The position numbers and the translations under genes are program-made. This document shows positions 20,706 through 30,900 of a DNA stretch of 64,000 nucleotides, piece by piece (the first letter of the stretch is position 1; the number at the start of each line of letters is the position of its first letter). The notes beneath the pieces are model-generated. The model searched no databases. It was not told the origin of the DNA and saw only the letters and a list, made by a program, of their open reading frames with translations. The DNA is from Turnera subulata (lineage: Eukaryota > Streptophyta > Magnoliopsida > Malpighiales > Passifloraceae), in contig JAKUCV010001648.1 of assembly GCA_028386065.3 (NCBI GenBank), positions 57,641 through 121,640 of the forward strand, given 5' to 3'.

Positions 20706-21590
20706 TTAAGACAGCTGAAACGACTCGAAAGAAAAGAAGAAAAAAAGAAAGGAAAGAACGATTAAAGATATGATTGGCACTCGGGAAGGCGCGTGGCGCG
20801 TGGGACTGGAAGAAGAATTATGCTGCCTCAGAAATAAGCCATCGACCCCATGAACGGCGACGTTTAGATCTTTGTAGATCTCCCATTCAACGATTCTGGT
20901 CCCATCGACGCACTGAGACGAGGAGGACGACATGTCGTCTCCACTTAATAATAAATCATGGGAATTATTCTCAGTTGGATCAACACACTTATGAAATTGA
21001 AAACCTAGATTGGACATCCGGGAACCAAACTCCAGGAGAGACTCTATGGAATTGATTGGATAACTGTTGAAGAAGAATAAGGGACCGAAATCCCTAGTCT
21101 TACCTGGAGGAGGAGGAGAAGAAGTTTCAGGTTGGCGGAGGAAAGCGTCGTCTTTGGGGACAAACAAGACGAGATGCGATCTTTCTCTGTAGAGTGTGAA
21201 GTTACCACTATCATAATAATCAGTGGTGCCCTTCTTCAGGTCATGATACAAGCCGTGGTAGAAGCCATGGTTGGATAACAAGTAGGGCAGATTCCTCTCA
21301 AGAATAACTGACATGATCTTGTATCCTCCTCCGCCTGAGGAAGAAGAATATTCCTATATGGCTTTTATTATCTTCCCGCCTTGTATGGCTAATACATCAG
21401 GCCTTGGTTCACGGTTATGCGCCTCTACCCACGACCATTGGCATTCAGGCCAAGGTTTGCAATACCAATGCTTATCATCTTCATAATCATCGCAGTCACA
21501 CCCAACTGAGCGAAGCGACACTGCAATAACTAGCAAGGCAACAACAACAAGATGAGGCCGTAGATATTTGATTAATTTCATCACAATCAT
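20706..21590 (-). pseudogene. FAS1-domain secreted protein, pair 3 minus copy, internal stop
   Basis: Homologue of 11048-11968. An ATG at 21588-21590 opens a 78-codon frame with the signal peptide and the CDCDDYEDD segment. It stops at a TAG in the position where the other copies read GAG (IKKALEEY in pair 2; here IIKAI then stop). The same frame resumes directly and runs open to 20706 with YKIMSVILERNLPYLL, VLFVPKDDAFL and VAVHGVDGLFLRQ. The region between these motifs is shorter than in pair 2. A single nonsense change separates it from a full-length protein, so loss is recent, or stop-codon readthrough or error is possible. The C terminus is also extended past PSR into unrelated residues. 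Confidence 0.8.
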
Positions 21591-22053
21591 GGGATCAATT
21601 CAATTTGAAAGAACAAATATATTTACCGTCTCTCTATTATTGTATATGCACCCTTAATTACATTAATTGCGGTTTCTGTATGCAATTCTTGGGGGATCGG
21701 CCGGCTCCGCTCTTTGTATTCTCTATAACAGCATGACGTAACATACGATGAGGGCTATATATTTGATAGATTTCACCCTTAGATAAATCTGACGGCTATA
21801 ACTTAAAGATTATACAAAATTTTGGTTTTGGGAAGGAATAATATGTACCTTCCTTAGGGATTTTGATTGATTAGTTAAGAAATTATATATGACGAGAGAT
21901 CGTTTCTTCCTAGAACTCCGATTCTCAATGTATTTGTATATATTTATATGATACGCTGAATATTGAATTTTGTTTTTACACTAGCGCTGCTGGTAGCTAG
22001 GTATTAGAATTAGGTAGATCGCGAGATACATTACTATTCCCAAATCATCGATC
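21591..22053. promoter_or_regulatory. Shared divergent promoter of FAS1 pair 3
   Basis: 463 bp separate the two start codons. Parts match pairs 1 and 2 (GGGGGATC, GATTAGTTAAGAAATTATATATGACG, ACACTAGCGCT), but it has extra sequence around 21740-21850. It is the most diverged of the three gaps, so pair 3 split off earlier. Confidence 0.5.
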
Positions 22054-22788
22054 ATGGCTTTTATCAAAATCAATTATTGTATTGTTTTTGGTCTCTTTCT
22101 CTTTGCTTCCCTCTTCCTACAGCTGCAGCTGGTTCCATGTTCAGCCCTCGTATGCGGTGATGATAAGTCACTTCCATGTGATGACTCGGACAACCCGCAC
22201 TTCCCTTTGGAGATGGTTTATAAAATAGTGGTACACACCAGGAAGATCAGGGAAGCCCTTGAGCGATCAGGGTACAAGATCATGTCCGTTATTCTTGATA
22301 GGAATCTGCCCTACATGATAAACAATAACGCCCTGGAGAAGGGCAATGACAGGTTCGCCGTCTTCTCATGGTGGAGGAACATCACCATATTGGTACCAAG
22401 AGACGAGGCATTCTTCAAACCAAGAAGCCTTAGTCCAGGAAAAACTAAGGATTTCGGTCCCCTGGTCCTAAAGGGATATATTGAGAAAGGGTCGCCCTCT
22501 CTCGCCATTGGAACTTTCTTTCCAATGATCTCTGGAGGAGTTGAGGCGCAGGAGTGCCCCTCCGCCGCCGCCAGGAATATTTCTGATCATCATCATCATG
22601 TAAGAACTAGTGAAGAAGAAGAAGAAGAGAAGGATGTGTTGTGTATAGAAGAGGCTAGAATCGTTGACTGGGATGTCTACAAGGACGCAAAGGTGGTTGT
22701 TCATGGCGTCGATGCCTTATTCCAGAGGAAGCGACTACCCTTCTGGTCCAACCGTCTTCCAGAGTGCCATCTTTACTACAGCAATTAA
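22054..22788 (+). CDS. Secreted single-FAS1-domain protein, pair 3 plus copy
   Basis: Single-exon frame of 244 residues. The signal peptide ends near VPCSA. The core has YKIMSVILDRNLPYMI, an H1-like ITILVPRDEAFF, and an H2-like VVVHGVDALFQRK, then LPEC. It differs from the other plus-strand copies by an insertion in the variable loop before the Cys-containing strand: four His codons followed by a run of Glu codons, from CAT and GAA repeats. It is open even though its divergent partner is broken. Confidence 0.82.
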   Translation: MAFIKINYCIVFGLFLFASLFLQLQLVPCSALVCGDDKSLPCDDSDNPHFPLEMVYKIVVHTRKIREALERSGYKIMSVILDRNLPYMINNNALEKGNDRFAVFSWWRNITILVPRDEAFFKPRSLSPGKTKDFGPLVLKGYIEKGSPSLAIGTFFPMISGGVEAQECPSAAARNISDHHHHVRTSEEEEEEKDVLCIEEARIVDWDVYKDAKVVVHGVDALFQRKRLPFWSNRLPECHLYYSN

Positions 22789-23220
22789 TATTGGATTATT
22801 ATTTAAATGTTCACTTTTATCATGTGTCTTTTTTCCCTGGAGGAACTAATTTTACATTGTCTTACACTGACTCTCTTCTCATCAGAATTGAGTTTATTTC
22901 GAATGGAGATCTGCTCTTGATTGAGTAGAACCCAGAATATAGATCTTTTTGATCTTTCCTGGTTTGTCAACTATTAATCAATCCATCCTGATTTTTTTTT
23001 TCTCTTTTTATATATCCTATCACATTATTATATATTTATTTTATTTTATATTTGAATGAAAAATTCAATCAATCTTCCAATTAGAAACTGGTCTTTAGTG
23101 TTCTTCTTGTTTCATTTCTTTCCATTTTCTTTGCAAAATTTGATTTTGGAGGCCATTATTTTTCTCGATTTGTGAGTTTTTGTATCACAATCAGAATTCA
23201 GAGCTGGGAAAGTATTTAGC
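22789..23220. other. 3' flank of FAS1 pair 3 plus gene
   Basis: It contains the GAGATCTGCTCTTGA word also seen near 3966 and 13230. From about 23030 it contains the inverse of the 8230-8480 flank. So plus- and minus-type FAS1 genes share homologous 3' flanks. Confidence 0.5.
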
Positions 23221-23264
23221 AATATTAACCAACCAAATTTTTCCGGAAGAAAAGTGTGCGAATG

Positions 23265-23410
23265 GGAACGCTAGTTGCAACTGCCATGACTAAGTATTCT
23301 TTGCTAGTTAGAATGCAAATGGGAGGGTAGGTTGTGTGGTTTGAAGTTTATGAGACCAAACTAAAATAAAAAGGTGAGTGCCAGATTTTGTTTAGTAGCA
23401 TTATGGGGTC
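23265..23410 (-). pseudogene. 5' relic of an aspartic protease gene
   Basis: It matches 16720-16850: GTTGCAACTGCCATGACTA (the inverse of the protease start context), GTTAGAATGCAAATGGGAGGG, and GGTTTGAAGTTTATGAGACC. No protease body lies on the coding side. It is closest to the relic at 13970-14115. Confidence 0.65.
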
Positions 23411-23710
23411 GCCTACAACCCGTAATACTGTTCTGCCTCCTAATTAAGTCATATTATAGGCATGAGTTAAGAAATCAGGTTAGTGTCAGTCATGCAATTG
23501 CAAACGCTTTGTTTTTTTCTTGATAGGAAGGTTAATCATGTAAAACGGGAGTTCTCTTTGTGCTGAAACATAGTATGTATTTGACCCGCTTTATTGTTTT
23601 CGGTGGCCAACTTACTGTAACAACTAAAACACAGTAGCCCAAAGTGTTTTGAGAAGAAAGGCCCAAATAGTTATTTTTTGGGTGGAAGAAAGGCCGAAAT
23701 AATTAATGTT
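23411..23710. other. Gene-free spacer
   Basis: I see no gene. It holds TTGATAGGAAGGTTAATCATG, also present near 14277, which is block DNA. Confidence 0.4.
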
Positions 23711-23712
23711 GG

Positions 23713-24150
23713 GCCAACCGTCTTCCAGAGTGCCATATTTACTACAGTAATTAATATAGTTTAATGTGTATTTTTATCAAGTGTCTTATTAGTTCCCCAG
23801 AATTGAGTTTATTTTGATCGAGATCTGCTCTTGATTGAGTAGAACCCAGAATATAGATCGTTTTGATCTTTCCTGGATTGTCAACTAACAATCCATCCTG
23901 ATTTTTTTTTCTCTTCTTATATATCCTATCACATAATATTTTTTTTTTTGGAAATGCTAGCTCAGTTTATTTTATATTTGAAAGAAAAATTCAATCAATC
24001 TTCCAATTCTAAGCACGGTAGAAAGTGGTCATTAATGTTCTTTTTTTCATTTCATTCCATTTTCTTTGCATTAAATTGATTTTGAAGGCCATTATTTTTC
24101 CTTGATTTGTGAGTTTTTGTATCAGAATCAGAGCTGCTGTTGTCTGACAT
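23713..24150 (+). pseudogene. Duplicated 3' end of a plus-type FAS1 gene
   Basis: GCCAACCGTCTTCCAGAGTGCC and the following sequence repeat the last codons (NRLPEC) and the 3' flank of the gene at 22054-22788, through the GAGATCTGCTCTTGATTGAG word and the GATTTTGAAGGCCATTATTTTT word near 24078. The offset is about 960 bp. No FAS1 core is present upstream, so it is a 3' tail only. Confidence 0.75.
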
Positions 24151-24241
24151 TTTGGGCTGCCGTTCTTTAGTTGTTTAATTATTTGGGCCTTTCTTCTCAA
24201 AGAATTTGGGCTCCTGTGTTACAGAAATTTGGGCCGAAAAC

Positions 24242-25837
24242 GGTAAAAAAGTTTTTGTTGTCCCTTCACTTTTTTGTTTTCGCATTTATTGTCCCTCTTC
24301 CTTTTTTTTCACTCTTCATGTCCCTCAAGTCTCGTTTTACCGGGCCACCATGTCCTTTGGACTTACTACAGCCGGTAGTCGCTGATGTGTAAGGTGGGCC
24401 CCACTTTATACCTATTATCTTATTTTTTTCTCTTCCCTTCTTTTTTCTTTCTCTTTTCTCTTTCTCTTTTTATTTTCTTTCCTTTTTTAACTAACATTTT
24501 AATACAATATTTCTTTACCTTTTTTTTTCCTACTCTTTTTCTTTTGTTATTTAAGAAATTAAACAACCCCTCTTCACTCCAAAACGACATCACACACCCC
24601 CATCTTCTCTTCTTCCCCTTCACTCCTCCACTGCCGTCTCAACCGCCGACCGCCACCACCCGCGCAGCACCACCATCGCCTCCTTCGCCTATGCACGCGG
24701 TCGCGCCGCCGCCAGCAGCTCCTTCTCCTCTACTCTCTCTCCGTCGCGCCCCTCCACCCGACGACAACGCCGAGCCGAGGTGAGCAGCGAGTCGCCCTCC
24801 TTTTTTTCTCTCGTGGGGTACCATGCAAAGTGGATCCAGGTTCGGGTCGCCTCGTGGAGCATCCTTGCTTCGACCCGAGTTCTCTAGCCTGCCTTCTACC
24901 CCTACTCGGGTGACTCGTTCAGGACTCGGTCAGATGGATTTCTGGGATGGGGGTTTCAAGGAGGAACCTGCAATGGAAAGAGTGGAGTCTGGAAGGGACT
25001 TGAGGGCGAAGATTTACGCTAAGCTAAGCAAGGAGAACTCGCTGGACCGAACCGGCTCCAGGGTCTCGGCGCCGGATCTCGGGTGGGTTTCTGAGTTGGT
25101 AAAGTGAAAGGTGAAACTTGGGTCTTTGTTGCTTTTGGTTGTTTTGCTAATGGGGATTTCTTCATCTCGTCTCCTGGGATTCTGCTCTCTAACTTTTGTG
25201 AATATATGATGTTGAACTTGGTAATTGTTGCTCTTTTGGTGTATATAGTCGATGGGGGAGAGGGATCGCAATGTGAGTACTCTCCATTTTGTGGGTAAAG
25301 AAAAAGAAAAGAAAATTGCAAGTTTTTGTGTACAGACCAGAAGGATTCTCTTAGGACTGCCGGAGAACTGGGTTGCCGGTTTGTTTATCATCAATTTGTC
25401 CATGAATTTGTACTCTTTACTTCTTATAAAAAAAAAAGAAGAAAAGAACGAAAGGTATATGTTCTGTAAACAATCACAATAATTAAAAAATTATGTATTT
25501 AGGATAGAATGCAATTCAAGTTATTTTATTTTTTTAGGGTAGAATGCATAATATATTTATATTTTTTTAAATTCTTTTTTTCTCTTCTATTTATTATAAA
25601 AACTAATATAATAAAACCTAGAAAATAGGAAAGAAAGAGAAAAAAGAAAAATAAATCAGCTGAAGTGGGCCCCACAGACACGTGTCAGCGCCACAACTCC
25701 CAACCGGCTGCTGGGGGTCAAAAGGACATGGTGGCCCGGTAATTCAAGAGTTGAGGGATATGAAGAGTGAAAAAAAAGGAAGAGGGACAACAAATGCGAA
25801 AACAATAAAGTGAAGGGACAAGAAAAACTTTTTTACC
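24242..25837 (+). mobile_element. Mutator-like element (Pack-MULE) with long terminal inverted repeats
   Basis: The left end GGTAAAAAAGTTTTT and the right end AAAAACTTTTTTACC start inverted repeats that stay similar for about 165 bp. Shared internal words include CGCATTT, TGTCCCTCTTCCTTTTTTTTC, TACCGGGCCACCATGTCC and GGGCCCCAC. GGCCGAAAAC flanks both sides (24232-24241 and 25838-25847), a 10-bp target duplication that fits the 9-11 bp of Mutator elements. The 1.6-kb body has no transposase. It carries a GC-rich leader (about 24620-24830) and part of a CCCH zinc-finger gene, so it is a non-autonomous gene-capturing element. Confidence 0.85.
24823..25107 (+). pseudogene. Captured C-terminal fragment of a CCCH tandem zinc-finger protein
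   Basis: An open frame of 94 residues lies inside the Mutator-like element. The tail motifs [36 protein letters not shown] and [11 protein letters not shown] are, from memory of the family, the conserved C terminus of plant arginine-rich CCCH tandem zinc-finger proteins (AtTZF type). The Cys3His fingers themselves and the N-terminal two thirds are absent. The frame starts at an ATG and ends at a TGA just after the usual family end, so the natural stop seems to have been captured. Whether it is transcribed is unknown. As a protein it would lack RNA-binding fingers. Confidence 0.7.
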
Positions 25838-25847
25838 GGCCGAAAAC

Positions 25848-26343
25848 TATATATAAGAGGCGAGCCTTGCTGTAGAGGCCCATCCCTATTCTTCACACAT
25901 GAGCTTCCTGTTTAGTATTAGCTGAGCATCTGGTGATACTTGTACAATATTTGCAGATTACCCGTGATTGATTAATCTTTCAAGCATGCATTTCCATGAA
26001 ATGCAAAATCCAAACAAGTAGCCTCTTCATGCTTTTGATGTCCAAAAGGCCAAAATGCATTCTTAGTATTTACCTTAATATATGTTATGAACACTACTTT
26101 GGTCTACTATATGTACTGTTGCTGACGCGTTCACGGCATTATGAAACCATCTGTAAGTTCCTTCCATCATTTATGAGAAGTTCATAAGACGATGATGATC
26201 AGTAAGACTTGCATTGCATAAAACATAAGGTCCATGGAGTCTTTTGTATGAAAGTTTCCAAAAGAATTTGTCTTTAGCTTCTCGAACTGCATACAATGTA
26301 TTGGAATTCTGCTATTGGTACAACAGCACAACTTTGCAAGCTT
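25848..26343. other. Spacer between Mutator-like element and BBE-like gene 1
   Basis: It holds copy 4 of the unidentified repeat (25930-26075) and otherwise nothing I can identify. Confidence 0.45.
25930..26075 (-). repeat. Unidentified ~150 bp repeat, copy 4
   Basis: It has the same word order as copy 3: TGATACTTG, CAATATTTGCAGATTACCCG, CATTTCCATGAAATG, GTAGCCTCTTCAT, GGCCAAAATGCAT. Its frame is damaged. It lies about 3.1 kb beyond the pair 3 plus gene because the FAS1 tail duplication and the Mutator-like element lie in between. Confidence 0.6.
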
Positions 26344-27945
26344 TTATTTATGACTGGAATAGGGTGGAATACTCTGTTCATTCCTAAAGAAGTTGTTAGG
26401 ATCTATCCTTGTCTTGACTTCCAGTAACCTTGGGAAATTGAGCTTGAAATACTTGCTGCCATAGACTACTGCTTCCTCAAAGTTAGTCTGGTTGCTAGGA
26501 TTGCTGCCAATATCAAGATCTCTATAGTTGAGAAATGCCTCCCTTGGATTCTTACTCACATAAGGACTCATCCCATTATACATTCCTCTCATCAAACTTA
26601 GTTGAGTGGGGGTTAGTTCAGCCCCTTGTGCCAAGTTTGTGCTGTACTCAATCTTAAATAGGTTGCCGGCTCTGTGAGGGAATGGAGTTTCGGTCTCCGA
26701 AATCTCACTCATCCTTCCTCCATAAGGATTCCATTGCATCCACATATTATCCCCTACTGTGATCATCATCTTCCATATCCTTTCCAGACCCCCCTCTGGA
26801 ATCACATTCTTCACATAATCAGATTTCTTCTTGAAAGCGGTTTTCCCTGTTCCTGTCCTGTTGAGTAGACTTTCAATAGGAGTTCCTGATGGAGAACCTG
26901 CCCAGAAAACCGTTGACTCTACCCAGCTCATTTCAATGCAGTCTTTTTGCTGCAAACCCAATTCGGGCAAGCTCATGTTCAACGAGGAGAGTAACTGGCC
27001 ACTTTGTCCGAGAAAGAAACCAATAAAAGACACACGGATTGTCTTATTATTACCTTTGCTGCTTCCACTGACAACTTGTGGCATTGCTCTTAAGAAAATT
27101 TCCTTCTCCAGCTTACTCGCAACTTGTTGCCACCTGTAAAGAATATGAGTTGCTCCTTGTTCCAGAGTCCTTTCAATCCTGAACACAGTCACTGTAGAAG
27201 GCACTTGAACCAATTTGATCTTCCAAGCAAGAATGACTCCAAAGCTGGCTCCACCCCCTCCTCTAATAGCCCAAAACACATCTTCTCCCATGGACTTCCT
27301 GTCAAGAATGTTGCCATTCACATCAACAAGCAGAGCATCTATGATGTTATCCACAGAAAGACCATATTTCCTCATCATGGTCCCATACCCGCCACCACTA
27401 AAGTGCCCACCAATACCAACAGTAGGACAAACTCCAGCAGGAAAACCATGAACTTTGCTTGCCATGGAAATCTTGTAGTAAAGTTCACCAAGAATTGCCC
27501 CTGACTGAACCCAAGCCGTCTCGTTCCCTATATCTATGTCAATGGATCGAAGATTGAACATGTCAAGTATCACAAACGAGACGTTTGATGTATAAGAAAG
27601 ACCCTCATAATCATGGCCTCCACTACGGATTCTCATTTGCAGGCCACTGGTCTTCGCACAAAGAACCGTTGCTTGTGCATGCGACTCATGGGTGGCAGCT
27701 ACTATAGCCAGCGGTTGTGGGGTTGCAGGGCTTAAGAACCTGCGGTTCTTGATGTAAGCTTGCAGGGTAGATTGAAAAGAGGAGTTGGCTGCAGTATACA
27801 CAGCACCATAGATTGGATAGGAAGGTTGGTTGTGACTCCAAAGACATTGAAGAAAGCTATCAAGAACGGTACTATTTGCTAGTGAAACTGACGATAAAAG
27901 AAGAACAGAAAATACAAGCAGGATCACAGACGTTGAAGATTTCAT
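26344..27945 (-). CDS. Berberine-bridge-enzyme-like FAD oxidase 1
   Basis: Intronless 533-residue protein, the usual length for the family. A signal peptide covers residues 1 to about 23 (ending SLANS), so it is secreted or goes to vesicle/vacuole. The FAD-binding PCMH domain has both covalent FAD anchors: His111 in RSGGHDYEG and Cys173 in GVCPTVG. GGHFSGGGYG and AIRGGGGASFGV follow. The C-terminal BBE domain ends with NYRDLDIG, VYGSKYFKLNF and VKTRIDPNNFFRNEQSIPP. Family members oxidise alkaloids, monolignols, oligosaccharides or other alcohols with O2. The sequence does not give the substrate. Several N-x-S/T sites are present. It is a tandem partner of 32757-34346 in the same orientation. 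Confidence 0.95.
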   Translation of the reverse strand: MKSSTSVILLVFSVLLLSSVSLANSTVLDSFLQCLWSHNQPSYPIYGAVYTAANSSFQSTLQAYIKNRRFLSPATPQPLAIVAATHESHAQATVLCAKTSGLQMRIRSGGHDYEGLSYTSNVSFVILDMFNLRSIDIDIGNETAWVQSGAILGELYYKISMASKVHGFPAGVCPTVGIGGHFSGGGYGTMMRKYGLSVDNIIDALLVDVNGNILDRKSMGEDVFWAIRGGGGASFGVILAWKIKLVQVPSTVTVFRIERTLEQGATHILYRWQQVASKLEKEIFLRAMPQVVSGSSKGNNKTIRVSFIGFFLGQSGQLLSSLNMSLPELGLQQKDCIEMSWVESTVFWAGSPSGTPIESLLNRTGTGKTAFKKKSDYVKNVIPEGGLERIWKMMITVGDNMWMQWNPYGGRMSEISETETPFPHRAGNLFKIEYSTNLAQGAELTPTQLSLMRGMYNGMSPYVSKNPREAFLNYRDLDIGSNPSNQTNFEEAVVYGSKYFKLNFPRLLEVKTRIDPNNFFRNEQSIPPYSSHK

Positions 27946-30900
27946 TTTTTGCGATGACTATTCCTTCCATTTACCACTGATATTACACTGCATTTATGGA
28001 CGAAAAAAGGTATCACAGGCCAATTTTGTATTGCAAAATATCATGGTCGTGGCCTGTTTGCTTCCACTACATGACACTAGCTTTCAATATATTAACTAGC
28101 AAGTTGAATTCAAAAGAGAATTATGACATAAAGTTTGTGCGATATAGATGGGTTTGAATATGAAAGGATAATTGACTAATCGGTGGCGTGGACCGAAGTT
28201 GGGGAGATTGTTTTGTTGTGGTCAATTTGCGATCCATGTCATTGCCGGCGAATAATATAGTAAACCCTGCAGCAGCAATTCGCTGCAAACCTTGACTTGC
28301 ATCTCATTAAGCATAGTTTGGCTGGTTTAGACTTTTTATTACTGTGATCCTAATTTTTCTTATGATCAATTATGGGTCTACGACTCCATGGAATCCAGGG
28401 CTTTGACTGGTTCCTTTTGTATTTTGTGTTTATAATTGGGTAGAGAGACCAACTTCCAAAGTCGAGAATGGAATAAAGATTAAATTAAAGAGTCAATCAT
28501 GGACATGGCATGATCTGAGCATTTTGCAGCTTCTGTTTGTTTTCTTCTTCCAATTGGCTGAGGTTACAGCTCGAATCAATCACTTCATCATATTTCTACA
28601 GAAGTTGCATTTTTAAAAATTCAATTTCATGGCATTTCTACACAAAAGAATTAAGCATCCATTTCATGACATGAGATGGTCCCCGAGGCGTGGAGTGATG
28701 CAATACCTGAAACTTGAAAGCTATCTTTTTCTGGTTTTGCTTTTTTTTTTTTTTCTCTCACTCTTTTACACATAATCGATCTTGAAACTAACCCAAAGCA
28801 ATAGTTACAGTCTATTTATTGATTTAATGGTTCAAAAAAAAATATTATTGATTAAATTATCCTGGTTTGAGAAGGAAAAAAACGGTGATTCGACATTGTC
28901 CATGTCCATGGATCTTGGTTTCATTTTCTCGCTCGTCGCAGGCCCAAGATTTCGGCCCATAATTCTAAGTCACAGAAACATGAGCTTGAATCGGAACTTG
29001 GAAGCTTCAATGTCTGTTTCAGTAAAAACATCCAAAACACAACGCTTTGAGTGCAGCTCAGGCACAACTACAATTAAAAAAGAAGGAAAAGAAGATATTT
29101 AGGACGCTTTTATTTGCTAAATAAATATAACTAAGAATGCAACTCTCATTTAATACAGCATTTATACATAGAAGGAGATATATCACAAATTATGCTAACA
29201 CTACAAATATTTGAATCTAAGGTCTTCTGTAACTTGGATTTGAAAGGGGCTTGTGCAGGCACCACCTTGAAGGGTCACCTTGAAGGATTTGAGCGTGGAG
29301 GACCATCCCACGGCCACACATCCCACGGAGAGGCAGAAACCCACTCAACTCATCCCACAAAAAGGAAGAGATCCACACAACCAACGCAAAGGCCAATGAT
29401 CGAGAAACCCATTACAGTTTGCTATACAGTTGCAGGGATTTTTTTAAGAAGCTAAGATTTGTGTAATTCCTAACAACTCCACAAAGAGAAATAGCGGTGT
29501 GGCGGCCAGCTGCCATGGCAGCGAATAAGAACCTACTGCTGGCCATTTAGGGTTTGTTTCCTGAGAAAGCAATGAGTTACCACAAAAATCTAGCCATTAA
29601 GAGGTGAAATGGTAGAAGATTGCAAAGGGGAAAAAAAAAAAAATGAGAAGGTAGACGGAGGAGTTATTACGCCTAAATCGAAAGGGGGTAAACTAGGGGG
29701 TGAAGTGAAAGCTGAAAGGTTTGGTGGAGAGGAAGCTGTAAGAATAAACTAAGGCAAGCGGCTATTTATATATGGACCATTTCTCCAAGCCCGAGCTTTT
29801 GGCCCATAAGTCCAATAGACGGAATCTTAGGTCCATATGGGGAGGACCAGAGCTTTTTGCTTTCACTATCCACGAATTCTCTTCCTCTTGTTGTCTTTCT
29901 TCTTGTTTTTTTAAAACAGAATTTAAACGCCTATGAGCTTCTTTAGTTGTAAGTTGTGACTCGTGGCCACATACCAAATTTGCATTCATGAAATTTCATG
30001 AGATGATGACGAGCGAGAGTTAGTAAAAAATTAATTAAGCCCCGTTGAAAAAAATTCCTAAGTTCTTGGACTGCATGAAATTTACTAGAATTCCATTGGT
30101 AATATATAAAATTGGTACAATAAAAACAAAAAACAACAAAAAAGAAGCATATAATCGGTACAACTTTTGCAACCTTTGATTGGGAATCTCAGTCAATGAA
30201 CTTGAACCAACAAATCTTGTGTTCCAAGAAGCTATTACATAGATGGACACAGGAAGAGCAAGTCAGTCACTGAACTTGAACCAACTTGATCTTCTAAACA
30301 AGAATAGACTCATCAACAGCTCTTGGATGGACACAAGAGGAACACAGACGAAAACAATAATTCTATAGGTGAAGAAACATTTTGTATAATTTCTAGCCGA
30401 GTACAAACAACCAATTACTTGACGAACACAGACGAAACCAATAAATCTATAGGTGAAGGCAATTGGCGTATATTGAAATTTTGTGTAATTTCTAGCAACT
30501 CCAAAGGAGGGACACGATGGTGGCACTGCGGCCCACCGTGGGCTCTGGCTGGCTTATGGCCCATCGTCGGCTTCTGTGTCCTCTCAGGGGAGGAGGCTGA
30601 GGACACCGACTGAGAGATAAGCGACGTCAACATCATATGGCAGCTGCTACGCGCGCTGCATGGCCCATATATATGGTTCCGCTTGTTCTCCCCGAGTTGT
30701 GGCTTTGTTTTGTGAGAAAAAGCTAGCTAAATGGGTGTGTATATAGGTTTATAAAAGTGAAAAGAAGAATAACAAAAGGTACAAGATAGAGTTGCTTGGG
30801 CTTGGGAGATTAGAGAGAATGGAGAGGGTTAAAACGAGGGATTGAAAGATGGAAGGGATAGCATGCAAAACCCTAGCAAGATTGGTTTCGCTGGAGAGAA

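Noticed and set aside
24385..24783. 132-residue Pro-rich frame inside the Mutator-like element
   Set aside because: It starts in a T-rich tract and ends in CCG/CCA-rich leader DNA. It precedes the captured CCCH piece in another frame and has no family features.
30323..30636. Frames of 96 and 73 residues on opposite strands
   Set aside because: They lack domain features and overlap each other in antisense in duplicated spacer DNA between the BBE-like genes.
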